Shown: piece by piece, positions 1 to 13,092 of the stretch
How the letters are laid out: the number at the start of each line of letters is the position of its first letter
Numbering within the stretch: the first letter of the stretch is position 1
NCBI GenBank assembly: GCA_013396995.1
Contig: VWZP01009943.1
Coordinates: 496,001 to 560,000 of the forward strand
Source of the DNA: Dicaeum eximium
Taxonomy: Eukaryota; Chordata; Aves; Passeriformes; Dicaeidae
Reading direction: 5' to 3'
DNA length: 64,000 nucleotides
Program-made: the position numbers and the translations under genes
Notes under the pieces: model-generated
Databases searched by the model: none
Told to the model about the DNA's origin: nothing
Seen by the model: the letters and a program-made list of their open reading frames with translations, nothing else

Positions 1-3000
1 GTAGTGATGGCTGGTTTTGCTCATGACTTCATCATTCATTCTTCTGTTGAAGTCAAAAGAAATATGTGATATTATACCACAAGCTGCAGTAATGATGAAT
101 TAACCCCAGCTGGTTCCAGGCCTTAACAGAGTCTCTGCATCCTGCTTCAAAATATTGTCAATGACAGCAAACCCCATCCTCACCACCTTCTAGCAATGAC
201 ACACAATCTGTTCTGTCACTCACAGACCAAGAAAATTAAAGAAAACAAAAGGAAGAAAATCCTACCACATGTATACCACAGGCTAGAGAATACTCTCTCT
301 GAAGAATCAGTGGAATTTAGAAAAACCATCTGATTGTTCAGGAGTTTCATCGTCTTGGAAATGCAATAGATTTCTTCAAAAGCCACCATCACCTTGGCCA
401 GTTCAAAACACAAATCATTGTCCACCTTTAGTAAGAACAAATCTAATACTCAGATTTCCTGCCTAAACACAAATTGATTCCATTCTCACTCACAGCTACC
501 TTATCTGCCAATACTGACTGATGTACAGCATGGCAAGTGACATATGAAACACTAAGTGCAGCACAATTTTACTATTCATGTAAAATACCCAGATAACATT
601 CTTATCTTCTGTACTCCCTCAAATTACTATGATAAAATTTCATAATCACTACTTCTACATCAAATTGCATTTCAAATATATCTACAGCAGTATGCTATTA
701 TTAGCCGCTCTGCTCAACATAAAACAGAAAGCATACAAACTACTACACATGAAAAACATGCAACGTATCATATACATCACTATAAAAGCAGATGCTTCTT
801 GAAACACCCCTAGAAAGCTATAAGATACAGAAAGCCCTCAGACACCACTATCATCCATTGTGCATCATTCTCTCACAATGCCCTGCTCAGCAATCTCAGA
901 CCCTTAACTAAATAAACACACCACTCTAGAGAAATCCATCAAGTCTTCCCCAAGTCCTCTAAACCTCTCAGTTCTGACTCTGAGGGAAACTCATAAAACC
1001 CAGATGATTCTGAGAGCTAAAATATAAACTTCAAAGGATGCTAAGCAACACAACAGAGAACATTAGAATTCTAATGCTTTACAATTCTCACTTATCCCTG
1101 GCAAAAAGCTCCATATTCATCTCTGTCTCCCTGCCTGAAAGGATTTAATGACTTCACTGTCTGAGTAACATCCTTTCTCCTTCTTCCACCCCTACTCCAC
1201 AGGTATACACTATTTTTTTTCTTTCAAATAATGCAGTTAAGTAAACAGGTTAAACTCATAACAATTTACAGTTGTTCTTCAAGACCTCTCCTGCTATTAC
1301 AGATTTTAAGAGGCTCACATGGACAAAAAGAGGCATCTTTTCCAATTACTGCAATAATTCTGTGATATTACCATCTCCTTACAAAATCTGTAAAGCTTTT
1401 ATTCTTAAAAAAATCACAATTGCAATGCCATGAGTGTATTAAATTATTTGTTGTTAACGTAAAGACTTTCAAGTGCTCATGTTAACAGAGATAAATAAAC
1501 CAAACCATGTAGAGCTTTAAGAAACCTGATTACAATGTTCTTTTGTCTACAGCAGAAAAATTATTCTATGCTGCACATAAAATTAAGATAATTATCTACT
1601 AGTTTAATTTAAGGAAAAGCATGCATGCCTCTTACTGGAGTAACAAAAGCAATTACTTTTGTGGTAAGTTAAATATTAGATTTGGAATGTTTTCAAACTA
1701 AGCATAATAATGTTTTAACAGCGGTTTACACTATAAAAAATTCAAGCAATGTCCTTTTATGCATCTGCAAATTTAATTTTAAACGTGCTGAAACTTTATG
1801 GCTACAGCAGTATAAAAATTGTGTTAACCAGCAGTTAACAAGCACAGGAAGTATACTAAGAGTTATGCTATTATTAGGTATAATTGACATATGGATGTAA
1901 ATTACACAGTATAGAGGTATATAAGCAATTCTTATAGTGATTCAGTTAGGAGAACTGCTTTTTAGAAATGTGATCTGTTACTGATTTCTGTAATTGCTTT
2001 CATTAAGTCAGCAAGCCAAGCTCTTATTAAGCAAGTATAGTAAAAAACTACTGAGATTAGCTTGTTAATAACGCTTGTAGTTTTGCATAGGGATATTAAC
2101 CTCACACTATATTTGTTTTATTATGCAAGCAAGCAATGTTTTTTATACATTAATAATTTTCATTCGTTAGTTTACAGGGACAGAACCAATTGAAAACCAA
2201 GCTTACTAAACTGCCTGGTTTTCATGTAAGAGATCTCTACCTCATGATTTTCAAGTTGTTTGGGTTTTCCTATTACGAATTTACAGAATTGATGCAAGGT
2301 AATTTCTAATTATGTTTAAGCCCGGAGTCCATTAAAGTTAGCACAGAAGAGGCATATGTTTTATACTGTCATTTCTGGAAGCATCACATCATCCTGAGCA
2401 GTAACAGAGACTCACAGCTGAAAAGGGCAGCTAAGGCTCCGTCCTTCTCGAACAATTCCCTACTCGCTCTCTTCAAATTACACCCAGCATACCCAGCACA
2501 GTACCTCACACAGCCTTCACACAGCCCTTTTCTTCTCTGTAAATAATCAGCAGCTGTTTTGCATATGCGAAAGAGTTTCTTGACAGAGATTACAATACCA
2601 GGATCTATCCACAGCTGTGGTAACAATGATCCTGATGTTCCAAATAATTTTGCAGAATATGAAAATATTTATCTTTTAACCACTAGAGGAATGCTGAATA
2701 ATGAAATCCAGCAGCATTTATTACTTAGTCACAATACATTTACTGAGAAAAAAAAAACAATTTGCTTTTCCAAATGAAACTTTTTTCCAGCAGCAGTATT
2801 TTAAAGTTGCCATTAAAAAAAAAAAAAGGCTGATTTCCCTAAGACTTTCTAACCATATTTTATACATTATTGAAGACTACTAGTTAGAGTACAGGAGGTT
2901 TTTAAATTTCTATCAGGAACCACACAATTTGAATGTGGCTTGGGTTTTTTTAGGTGGTCTACAAATTAAAGAAAATCAAATGGATTTGATTAATTATATA

Positions 3001-6000
3001 TGGCATTATCACATTACAAGATAATAGGTAGTTTGAAACAAAGCTCTACAATGCTTTTCTAAGTATGTGGATTAAAAAAGTAATTTTTCTCAGGAAATTG
3101 AATATTTAGATAGAAAATACATGCAGTTTTCAATAAGAATAAAAGTAAGATAATATATCAGTCTTAAAAGTGTTTTCTTCATCATCTGAATATACACCAA
3201 ACAAAAGGAGTAGATATTTTCAATTACGTTCCAATACCCCAAAGACAAAAACTGTTGGAATTTCTCATTTCTCAGTCACTACCTGTAGCTATTTCAACAC
3301 AAATGTATCTAAACCAACCTTACCTAAAAGAAAATCCCTTATGTTAAAATTATTGTATTTAAAATATTATAAAATATTTTAAGATTTCTTTTTTCCCTAG
3401 TATGTTATATTTATTAGGAAAATATTCTTATTTCTAATAGGGAAACAAAGTAAAAACAAGTTTTGAAGAAATTACAGGACAATTTCTTTAAGTCTTAGTA
3501 ATAGTCAGATTTTTTTTATCATAATATTTAACATCATCACCTCTTTTGGGTAACTCCTGGATAAAGCAAGAAAAAGCAAATGAAGAAACTGTAATTTGAA
3601 AGGTTCTCAAGACAGAACTTAGTTTTCTGGAACCAAGAGGACAAAAGGATCTCTTTTGCTCTTATCAGTGGCAGCACTAACCTTTTCTAGCAGTGGGGAT
3701 CTCAACAGTGTGCGTAACTTACAATATTTTATCTGTGACTTTCTGACTCTAAATGTAATTTAAACAGAACATTCAGCAAATTAAGAAGGAACTTTATATT
3801 CAGGAATATAGTTCAAAGAGCACTACCTAGTGCATCAGCAATTTGAACAAGAGGAAGTGAGCATTTGTGGACACAATTCACAATATCCTTGATATACCTG
3901 GGAGCAATAAACCAAATCTACAGCTTGTATGAATCAGTACAGCTCCTTTAATTTCAGTGATAATAGGCTGATTTGCATAACCTGACAATCTGACACAAAT
4001 CTGTTAAATTTTTCAAACTTTAGTTTTTGACATATAATCGGCTCTCAGAAGAGATGACATGGGAGCTGACTCCAACATAACACTTGTAATGGTAGATGTT
4101 CATTATGAGTGAACAGATCTGAAAAATTAGTTCAAGTAGTAAGGTTCTAAAATCTACTGATTAAAGGTAATACACTAATTGCTTCTAAAAACATCAAAAT
4201 GGAACAATATTTTTAAAATTCAATTTTTTTTAAACTAACAGCAATTTGTATGTATGTAATTTCATGTTTCCTTCTGTACTTAGGGAAAAATTTCAAGTAA
4301 GAACACACAAGACCAGGCACCTCAATAACTTTAACTACAATATTTAAACATTTCTGAGGTTCTTAAAGTCCAGCAGGCATCTCAGTTGACTCAGAGCCAA
4401 AAATTCCATTGCCAAAGTTTGCAGAAGAAAAGAAATCTTCACCTCAGCACACCCTGTGTCACCACAGTCATGGTGTGGTCCTGGGTGACAAATTTTCTCT
4501 GGCAGGGGAAAGGTGAGCTGAAGCCCCCCCCCACGGGGCAGGGGCCACTACTGAAAAAGAAAAGCTGTGCCACTTCACTCCCTCTTTACCTATCCTGTCA
4601 TTTTTGAAATGTGGGCTTTAAAAAAAATCTGAGGCTGAATTTTAGGATCTTGAGAAGACACAGACACTGTTTTAGACCAGATACCTGAATTCCCAGGAAT
4701 TAAGGTTTATGACAGTACTGACCAATTTAATTCATGCCCTACCTGCCCTGCCAGAACTTTGTATCTCAATCCTGGCCCTTCTTCACATGCACCGTATATG
4801 AAAGAGGTAAAGCTAATTTCACTTAGCAAATGGTATCTAAAGACTGTAATTTAAATGCACATTATGATGCTTCAGTCATTGTCTCAATACAGACTTGAAC
4901 ATTATGGAATATATTCTATTCTCTTTTTTTTTTTTTCCTTGGCATAGTCCCCTGGCCTTTTAAAAAAATACATCTGAAATATTCTATTGAAATAGAGTTT
5001 AATCACAGTGCACATTCATATGCCTTACACTACTGACTAGATAATTAACCTAAAATATTAATCAGAAATAAATACCTCATGATTTTTCTGACGAGTTGGA
5101 GTGCCAGATTGAGTCTCCTATCTCAAGCAGGAAAATTGCTGAAGCATTTACATGTCTCAAAACTAATTCAAAACTCAAGGCCTCGAGGACAAGGCAAAGT
5201 CTTCCCAACCCCCAGCCCATCCCTAAAATGCTAAGCAAACAAAAAACCCAAATAAAACTACAAGCAATATTGCATGTATCTATAACCCGTGACTCAAATC
5301 GATACAGATAAATTAGAAGTACATTGCTTCTTGGACCAGATATGGCTCGATTTTGGACAGAATTAATGTCTGGGGGGGTGACTTGTATACAATACTGAAT
5401 GACCAGAACAAGATATGTAGTTTGGGAAGTGATGTGTGTAACTGCTTATCATTAAACAGTGGAGAAATTACTACAACAAATTCTAACATCTGTCTCATAT
5501 GCAACTTTAGCATGCCCTTTCAACTTGTTTTATTTCTATATTTACCCAAGATGAGCTCTCCACATTTAAATACAATGGTGAGCTAAAGTGTAGCCACTGA
5601 TTCTGCCTGACAGATTCAGAGGTGTTTCAAGTAGTAGGGCAGGCAATATCTCAACTAGATGGTGGAAAGAAGCTTTGAAATTACCCAGAGTTATATGTGT
5701 TACAAGCCAGCAGGTACAAAATTCTTTAATTTCCTATGGCAATAAGGCACATTATATTTTCAGTCTCTTTTTTAAACAAAACCCATTTTTTTTTCCTACT
5801 AATTTGACATGCACAATTTGTTTCATGTCCTGCTTATGAGGCAGCACAAATCCAGTCAAAATTATAACCCAGGTGACATTTTAAACAGAACCACGGGAAG
5901 GTTTTGGTGTGTTGGCCAGAAATAGAACTCTAAAACATATTGATTCACATCTTGGCTCTAGTAAATGTTTAGCTATGACTTATTTAATTTTCTCTGATTT

Positions 6001-7884
6001 CCATTTCATTATGCTCATAAGATAATGAGCAGAGTGCATTTACAGAAGGGCCAATGTACTGGTTCTATCTGCAATCTTTTATCCTCACACCTTTCAAAGT
6101 ATGCAGTAAGCACTTAAAAAATAAAACAGCCTTCATTATCACTCCTTACTGGCAAGCAAAGCAGCTGAAGAAGATAAAAGATATTATGGCAGGAGCAATA
6201 GTAAACAAGTATCACCTCCTCAAAAGTCCTCTTGAGTCCAAGTTCCTATTTCTTTCCTTCCTTATTATGTGTAAGAAATTCTCTAGAATGAACATGCACT
6301 GGCTGCAAAATTAGCCTGACTATCTGAAATAGTCAGATTCGAACCTGACTGCTGTTTTAATTGTTAGAAGCATATTTGAAGAACAGTTTATTACAAATCC
6401 AGCACAATTTCTTGTTTACCACCATGAATTTCTGAAAAAAATAGTATCAGCTAATGCAAGTCTAAAACTGGATCTAATAATATCCTTTAGTTGCAAAGAA
6501 TTTTGTGAACTCCAAAACATTCATGGTCAGAATATTTCCCAAGTAGGTACAGATGATACGGAAAATATCCTCAAACTAGCACATACAAAAACGCATATTC
6601 TTTGGAAGTTTACATTTTAATGCTACCAAATGCTAAACAAAAATATTTAGCGAATCTGTTTGCATTTAACATTACTACATACAAATAAATGCATAATCCC
6701 TCTTACAAAAAAAATTAATATAAACTTCATCACAATATAAATGTTTATACTATAGTTACTCTGGCTTTATGGATGTTTTGTAAACAACTATTTCTAAACC
6801 ACATGGGGATTAACCTCAACTGACCTCAAGCATTTGCAGTCAACACATGGTTTATGCTAGAGATCTAAATCCACTCTTCAGTCAGTGAAGAAAAAGAGAA
6901 ATATCTTTGAAATTATTCATGAAGTTTTACTTAGCAATCTTAACAGAGTGGTGAACTAAGCCCTGAAGATAGTATTTTTCCCTGTTGAGTATTACAGGAG
7001 CCATGATGACACGTCTACGTGTCTACAGCAAGTCACAATGGATCTCATCATTTATGATCAGAATACCATTGCCTCTAATACATCAGCTAAGACAAACTTC
7101 TCATTATTTCAATACTGATTGCCACTGGCAAGACTTGCTCTAAAAAGACTTAGTAAATAGGACAACAGAATGATTGAACTTGTGCTCCTGATAATGTCTG
7201 GAAACACACAATTTGTGAGAAATACGTTTGTCTTTGTTCCTTTCAGACAATACTTTCTGAAAATATCGTACTTTGATATCTGCATCTCTTCTTCATTATG
7301 TTATTGCACAAACTTGAAATTCCATTTATAAAGGAGTGGGTGCCTACCATTCGAGATTAGAATTGCCATCTTCCACTTGAATAGAGATATTATTTCTCTC
7401 TGCAATGGGAAAAAAGTATTTGTGGTAAAGATGTCTATGAACTGAACATGAGTCAGCACTGCAATGTTGTTTCTAAAAAGAAATATGTTTGATCCCTTAA
7501 CAGGGATATTTTGGGACACACTGGGGAAAAACAAGATCCTGGGATCTAATTGCCTACAGAAGTGACAGACATTCTAAATAAAGGGGTAAACCATGTAAAA
7601 TGTCAAGGAAGACAGTGACAATCAAAGAAAGAAGTGAAGAAACCTCTTCAGAATGTACTATGCTGTAACATTCTTGTTAGACATTGTGTCATGCTTGTTA
7701 GAATGAAGGTGCCATTCTCATTTAAACTCTGGAAAGTAGTTTATCTTTAATGTTCCTTCCAACAGTCAAATCATTCAATAATTCTATAATGCATTAAGCA
7801 AGTTTTCTACTGTATTCAGCACTAGCAAGTACTATTCTTAGGTAGAATATTCTGTCCTATTTAGGACCCTAATAGTCTGGAAAA
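1..7884. other. Intronic sequence with no recognised gene or repeat family
   Basis: AT-rich sequence with short A and T runs (for example the T run near 4922-4936 and a run of C near 4525). Open frames here are at most about 86 codons, within chance for this composition, and none resembles a known protein. Nothing else could be supported. Confidence 0.6.
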
Positions 7885-8265
7885 TTTTGATAAACTGCAG
7901 AGGATCCAGAAGACAAGAGAAGAGCAGCAAGTGCAATCAGCAGTCTATAAATACAGGAAAAATATAAAGGTCTGTAGAAAAAATATAGCTAGTTAATTTT
8001 GTACAATGAAACAAGATGATTGAAGTAAAGACCTAATCTCTTAAGTATTCAAATAAACACAAAGGAACTGTAAAGAGAAAGGCAGTAAACAGTTCTTCGC
8101 GTCCATTTTAGACAGCATTAAAGGTAATGGGCTGAAGTGGCATCAGTGTACAATTAGACAAGAAAATTAGAAAAAAAACCCCATATTTGTAGCAATAAGT
8201 AAGGTTTGAAACAGCATGCCTAGGTAACTAAGGGATCATCAAAATAGTGAATTTTTCAGTGTAAT
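7885..8265 (+). mobile_element. Ancient, highly diverged CR1 LINE fragment (end of ORF2 and 3' region)
   Basis: Several blocks appear in CR1 order: a 'gaggatccagaagacaagag..agagcagcaa' type segment, 'gacctaatctcttaagtatt' leading to the reverse-transcriptase C-terminal region, 'taaaggtaatgggctgaa', and 'ctaggtaactaaggga'. These match the layout of old amniote CR1 copies (gacctgat..ttcaaat, agtaatgggctt, gttacctaggga). The copy is full of substitutions and small indels and has lost coding capacity. It is clearly older than the other CR1 pieces in the window. The match is by eye, and the exact ends and subfamily are uncertain. Confidence 0.55.
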
Positions 8266-9582
8266 TTAAAACAGTAGTTTACAAACCAGCATAAACACTG
8301 GCCAGGTCAGATCACCTTGTATTGTCCCATCCCATCACTTCACATCATGACCTTAGATCATTTAGATCCCTACACCACCCAGTGAGAAATTACTAGTTCT
8401 ACTTCCCCAGTTTCATTCCTGATCCTTTCTCAAATACTGAGTCAGGCACCACAGCTTCTAGAGCCACCTCTGCCCATAGGTTTTTATTTTTTTTTCTATC
8501 TCTCTTTCAAAAAGAATTAGTGCTCATTATGTCTCATCAGTCTACACAGCTCAATATATAAAGAGTCCTTTGGACTCACAGTTTCAGTAAAGCCTAATTA
8601 CATGTTCTCTCATGGTCTCTCCAGTTATACTTTGCTAAAAATCTATTAATACAATTCCACCAACTGGGTAGCCTTTCTTCACAAAGCCTCCTTGTGGCTG
8701 GAAGTCAAAGGAAAAATATTTTCTTCAAACATGCATCAATATATTTGATTGATAGCAGCTGATCTGCTGAATTGTATATCCAAACCTTCTGTAAAAAATC
8801 TGAAAACATCTGCAATATGTCATACAAAATTGCAGACCCCTTCAGGCCATCAGTAGAAAAAAGTCTGCTCAGATTTACAAGCCTTTTAATAACTGCCAGA
8901 GCTTCCTATATTTTGGGTTAATTAAATTAATTATTTCATATTAGGATTGGGAAGCCTTCAAAGCCATTCTTTATCTTCATTATGCGCTTGTCTTCACTGA
9001 TGCATATCCTTAATTGTGAACCAATTGATTACTTGAAGCAAATATCTAACTCTAGAAACATCTAAATAGCTATATTTTTTGTTTACTTTATTACCTGAAA
9101 GGACATATTGATAAGTTACACAAAAAAGTATTCCAAAATTGCTGGTATTTCTGAAAACTGAGCACATGGAAAGAAGAATTTTACAATTAGACAAATAATT
9201 ACTGCTATGAAGTAATTGCCAAAGTTATTTAGTATTATTTTTTGTGGAAAATATCAATTGCAAGAAATAAACACAACCACTTCATATTAATCTATTAAAT
9301 ATTTCCTGAAATATAACAGTGAATTTTTGGCATGTATCAACACTAATATATTAAAAAAAAATCTATGGTATAAATTTGTGAGGTTAATACAAGGTATCTT
9401 ATAGTTTCCAAACTGAAAGACACCTTCTGGGATTGGTCAAGTAAATGCTTTGAAGTTATGAAAATCTGCCACCCTTATCCATTCTTAGCAGGTAATTATG
9501 ATGGCGACAAAACAGATAAGAAACTGTTATAAATATAGAAATGCTTATTTCCTGACAATTGAATAATTATGTGCTATATATT

Positions 9583-9617
9583 CACACACACATATATATA
9601 TATATATACACACACAT
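9583..9617. repeat. Compound (CA)n-(TA)n-(CA)n microsatellite
   Basis: About five CA units, then a run of TA units, then CA units again. This is a classic compound dinucleotide repeat, expected to vary in length between individuals. Confidence 0.95.
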
Positions 9618-11484
9618 AATACTTACTGCATATTGAGCTTTACATAATGCTACACATGGGTCAATTATGAAAGAAAACAACACTCCTGCTTCAAAGTACT
9701 GATCCAGCGGTTCTATCATGGCCTCTCAATTCTGTGGTTTACAGAGATGATGTTGAGTAACTAATTTTTTTATTGGATAAACTTTAAAGTTAGAAAGTGT
9801 TCATGCAGTAATCAGTCCTCAAATTCAAAACTTCCTGTACCCAGAATCACCAGTTCAAGAGTTTCCCTTAAACAGATCTACTTTGTTGCAGTTCAGTACC
9901 ATAAAATTGCTTAAGTCCCCTGTACCTATGCAACTGTTTTCAAGGTGATCAGTTTACAGTGTGTTAAGTGGTTACAGGTAGGTCAGCAAACAGAATCCAG
10001 GATCTGATGATAGGCAACTGAAGATTAGAAGCTGAACTACAAACATTTAAAACAAAAAAAAGTTCTTCTTGTGGATACAATTCAACTAGTGGAAATTGGA
10101 GAAAAATGTCATCCCTCTGCTGAAGTTCAAGTCACAGAAGTCTGCACTTTTTCATCCACACTTTCCTCAGGCAGTCTGCTCAATCCAGTTGAAAACACCA
10201 ATGCAATTTTCTTCTACTTCTTGCCTCTATTTAAAAATAAGAAACATAATGGGAAGTATGTAATACGCTTACTATTAAAATAGATCTGCTAATGCAGAGA
10301 AGTCCGATACTTTCAATAGCCTATGGTATCTTTTACAAAAGAGAATAATAAGTGAATCAGAGTATTATCTAAGAAAAAAATTAGCAGCAATTGCTGTTCC
10401 AAATTGAAACCACCTTAGTTTTGTCTAAAAGATGAAAATGTAACGAAAAGGCATACTCCTGCTTTCCACACACCCACTATCTGTCAGGCTAAAAAGGTTT
10501 TACGCTGATTAAGCACATGCCTGTGTTTGCACTCTCCAACAGACAAGCCAGGGCCCTTCAAGTACACAACACCTGCCTTGGCCTCTGTCCTAACCAGTTG
10601 TTTCTGTATTGCCAGCAACACAGCCAGCTGCATGAGATTATGATGAATCACTGCTCCAAAGCACAGCTATTCCTGCAAGGACACATTCAACACCCACCAA
10701 GAGAGAGGGACATGGTTTTGAGGTCCACTCCATTCAGGAATCCCTGGATAAGCCTATCAGCTCCTGGGGCGATTCAGAACCAAACTAATTTTGCCTTTTC
10801 AACAGTCTTTCTGATCATGGAGGACTAGTTTCATACACTGACAGAAGTGGGGGGAAAATGAAAGAAAGGAAAAACATTCAGAGATTCAGTGTATCTTTCC
10901 ACCCTAATCAAGACCCAAAGACTCATCAAGGATCAAAAGGAAGTTTGTTACAGATAAAAAAATAGGACAGATTTAGTATAATTCTAAAACTGATGTGCCA
11001 TCATACTACACACCTTTTTTTGGAGATGGGAATACTTTTCTCTTATATTTTTTTCCTCATAATTTCATTGATTTTACAGGTACCAATGACCCAAAATATT
11101 TCCTTAGAGAAAATATCACATCGTTTGACCCACTATGGCAGCATTTTACTTATATTAGCAAGTGAGCCATTTACCACCAACTGCAATGTGATTTTCTAAA
11201 TTTTAGTACCCTGGTAGTTCTACAGCTACAGTGGTATAAAGAGTTAAAGCAAACACACACCTAGGAAAACACAGAAGTGCAGAGATTTGTAATAGAAATG
11301 TTAATACTGATATGACTGCAGAATAAATGGGAATACAGGGGAGGGGAAGGAAATAACAAAAAGGAATTACAAAAGGCCTATATAAATGGATATATTAGTG
11401 AAAATGACATTAGTCAGCCTTAAAGGCCTTCCACACACAAGTTCATAGCACATGCCAATTAGAAAAACAAGCTAAAAGGAGGAA

Positions 11485-11532
11485 CAGTGTACTGCAGATA
11501 AATCAAAGATCAGTGTACTGCAGATAAATCAA
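11485..11532. repeat. Two-copy tandem duplication, 26-base period
   Basis: A 22-base segment starting cagtgtactgcag occurs at 11485-11506 and again, unchanged, at 11511-11532, separated by four bases. The perfect identity suggests a recent local slippage duplication. Confidence 0.9.
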
Positions 11533-13073
11533 GACAGAAAGGTAAAGAACAGGGTTGAATGACCAAGGTAAGGAGACAAGAGATAGTGAGTACATCCTAA
11601 GGACGCAGAGAAGGGGCATAGGATGGAAAGACAAAAGATCATAATCACTGTCAGCTCCTCGAAAGGCAAATCCCAAATCAATACATCGTCACCAACCTAA
11701 GAAGAAGGAGCAAGGATGATGAGAACTTATAGTCAGAAATTATAGTCAGTGTTATTATAAATATGACTACAGTACAGGTGTACCATAAAAAAATTGAAAG
11801 AGATTAAAAAATCAAATTATATTTATAGATTACAATATCTTTTCACTGTTTCTATCAGTCAGAGTGACTAATGTATCCACATTCACGATATTCATCTTTA
11901 TTTTCTTGTCTCTTTATGGCTGACCTTTTAAAACAGCATGTAGTGTATACTCCTTTCAAAGAAGTATACAGATATTGCATGCTAGTGTACAGATTACATA
12001 TAAATCATATAACTTGATACAAAACCTTCCAGTTGAATTTTGTTGTCCTGAACATCTTCTACGTTTACTGCATTGTATTAATAAGATTACATTTCAAGGA
12101 GCTATTAGAATATCTCTGGACAACCCCCTCATTTATTTTCAAACCTATAATGTTAAGGTATGTTTACAGCAAAAGATCAAAGTTTTTATGTTATAATTGA
12201 TTTACAATCTTAGTTTGAAACTTGGTAGATTGGGTGGTTGGAAGAAAAGAAAAGAACATAATGCACAGTCAGTCCTGGGATTTGCTTATGGGTTGGCAGT
12301 TGTTACAGCTCCAAAACAACCCACACCACCTACTCTCCTTTCAGGCTTTCCATGGAACTATTTTGCTCTATCTCTCTTTCCAGAGAGTCTGAACTCCCAG
12401 GTGGCAACATCCCTATTCACTGAATTAACTAATTCCCAACTTCTCCAACTCCATTCCACGGTATATCAATGCTTTCAAATGGCTGTGACAGAGAACAGGT
12501 GTGGATTTAAAACACCACTTTTGTATTTCTAACACAGCAAAAAGAAAAAAGGATTAAGATAACAAATGATATTTAACCTTAACTTTTGCACTTCTTTACA
12601 AGTCTGTAGATTCCTTTTCAGCTGACTCACCATGCCATACAGTCCCAGAGAAGGCAGACTGCAGTTGCCTGTTGCTCTCAAACAGCATTTCCAGTGTACA
12701 AATCAGTCTCTCAAAAGATACTTTGTGCTGTTAGCCTGCACTTCATAAAGCTGTTTGATTCCTGTCTCCAGTGGTAGATTTTTAGCAGTACATTTACATT
12801 TCAAATCAGGAAGGGAATACAAGCCATTTTCTGACCCTTTTCATTTGCATTTCCTCTGACAGGAATTATCCACTGGAACAAGAGCACCCCATTGAACCCA
12901 CTGTCTTGCCATGCTGTAATGAACTAAATAGCGGCACTAACACTTTTTTCTTCCCCCCAATACCTGATTAGAAGTAAAAATTCCATTCTACAGACAAGTT
13001 GTACAAGGATACACTGCATAAACGCAAGATTAGATAAGAGGTTTTCCTATCTGGATCATACACAAAATAAACC

Positions 13074-13092
13074 TTTTTTTTTTTTTTTTTTT
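13074..13092. repeat. Homopolymer T run (19 bases)
   Basis: An uninterrupted run of 19 T follows 'aataaacc'. On the minus strand it is a poly(A) run, but I could not recognise a retroposed gene or SINE upstream of it on that strand. Confidence 0.9.

Noticed and set aside
4386..4607. A GC-richer patch with a run of C, considered as an exon or LTR piece
   Set aside because: No splice sites, domain or known repeat could be recognised.
10517..10828. A 103-codon frame in a locally GC-richer segment
   Set aside because: Considered as a decayed retroposed gene, but no protein family, poly(A) tail or target duplication could be seen.
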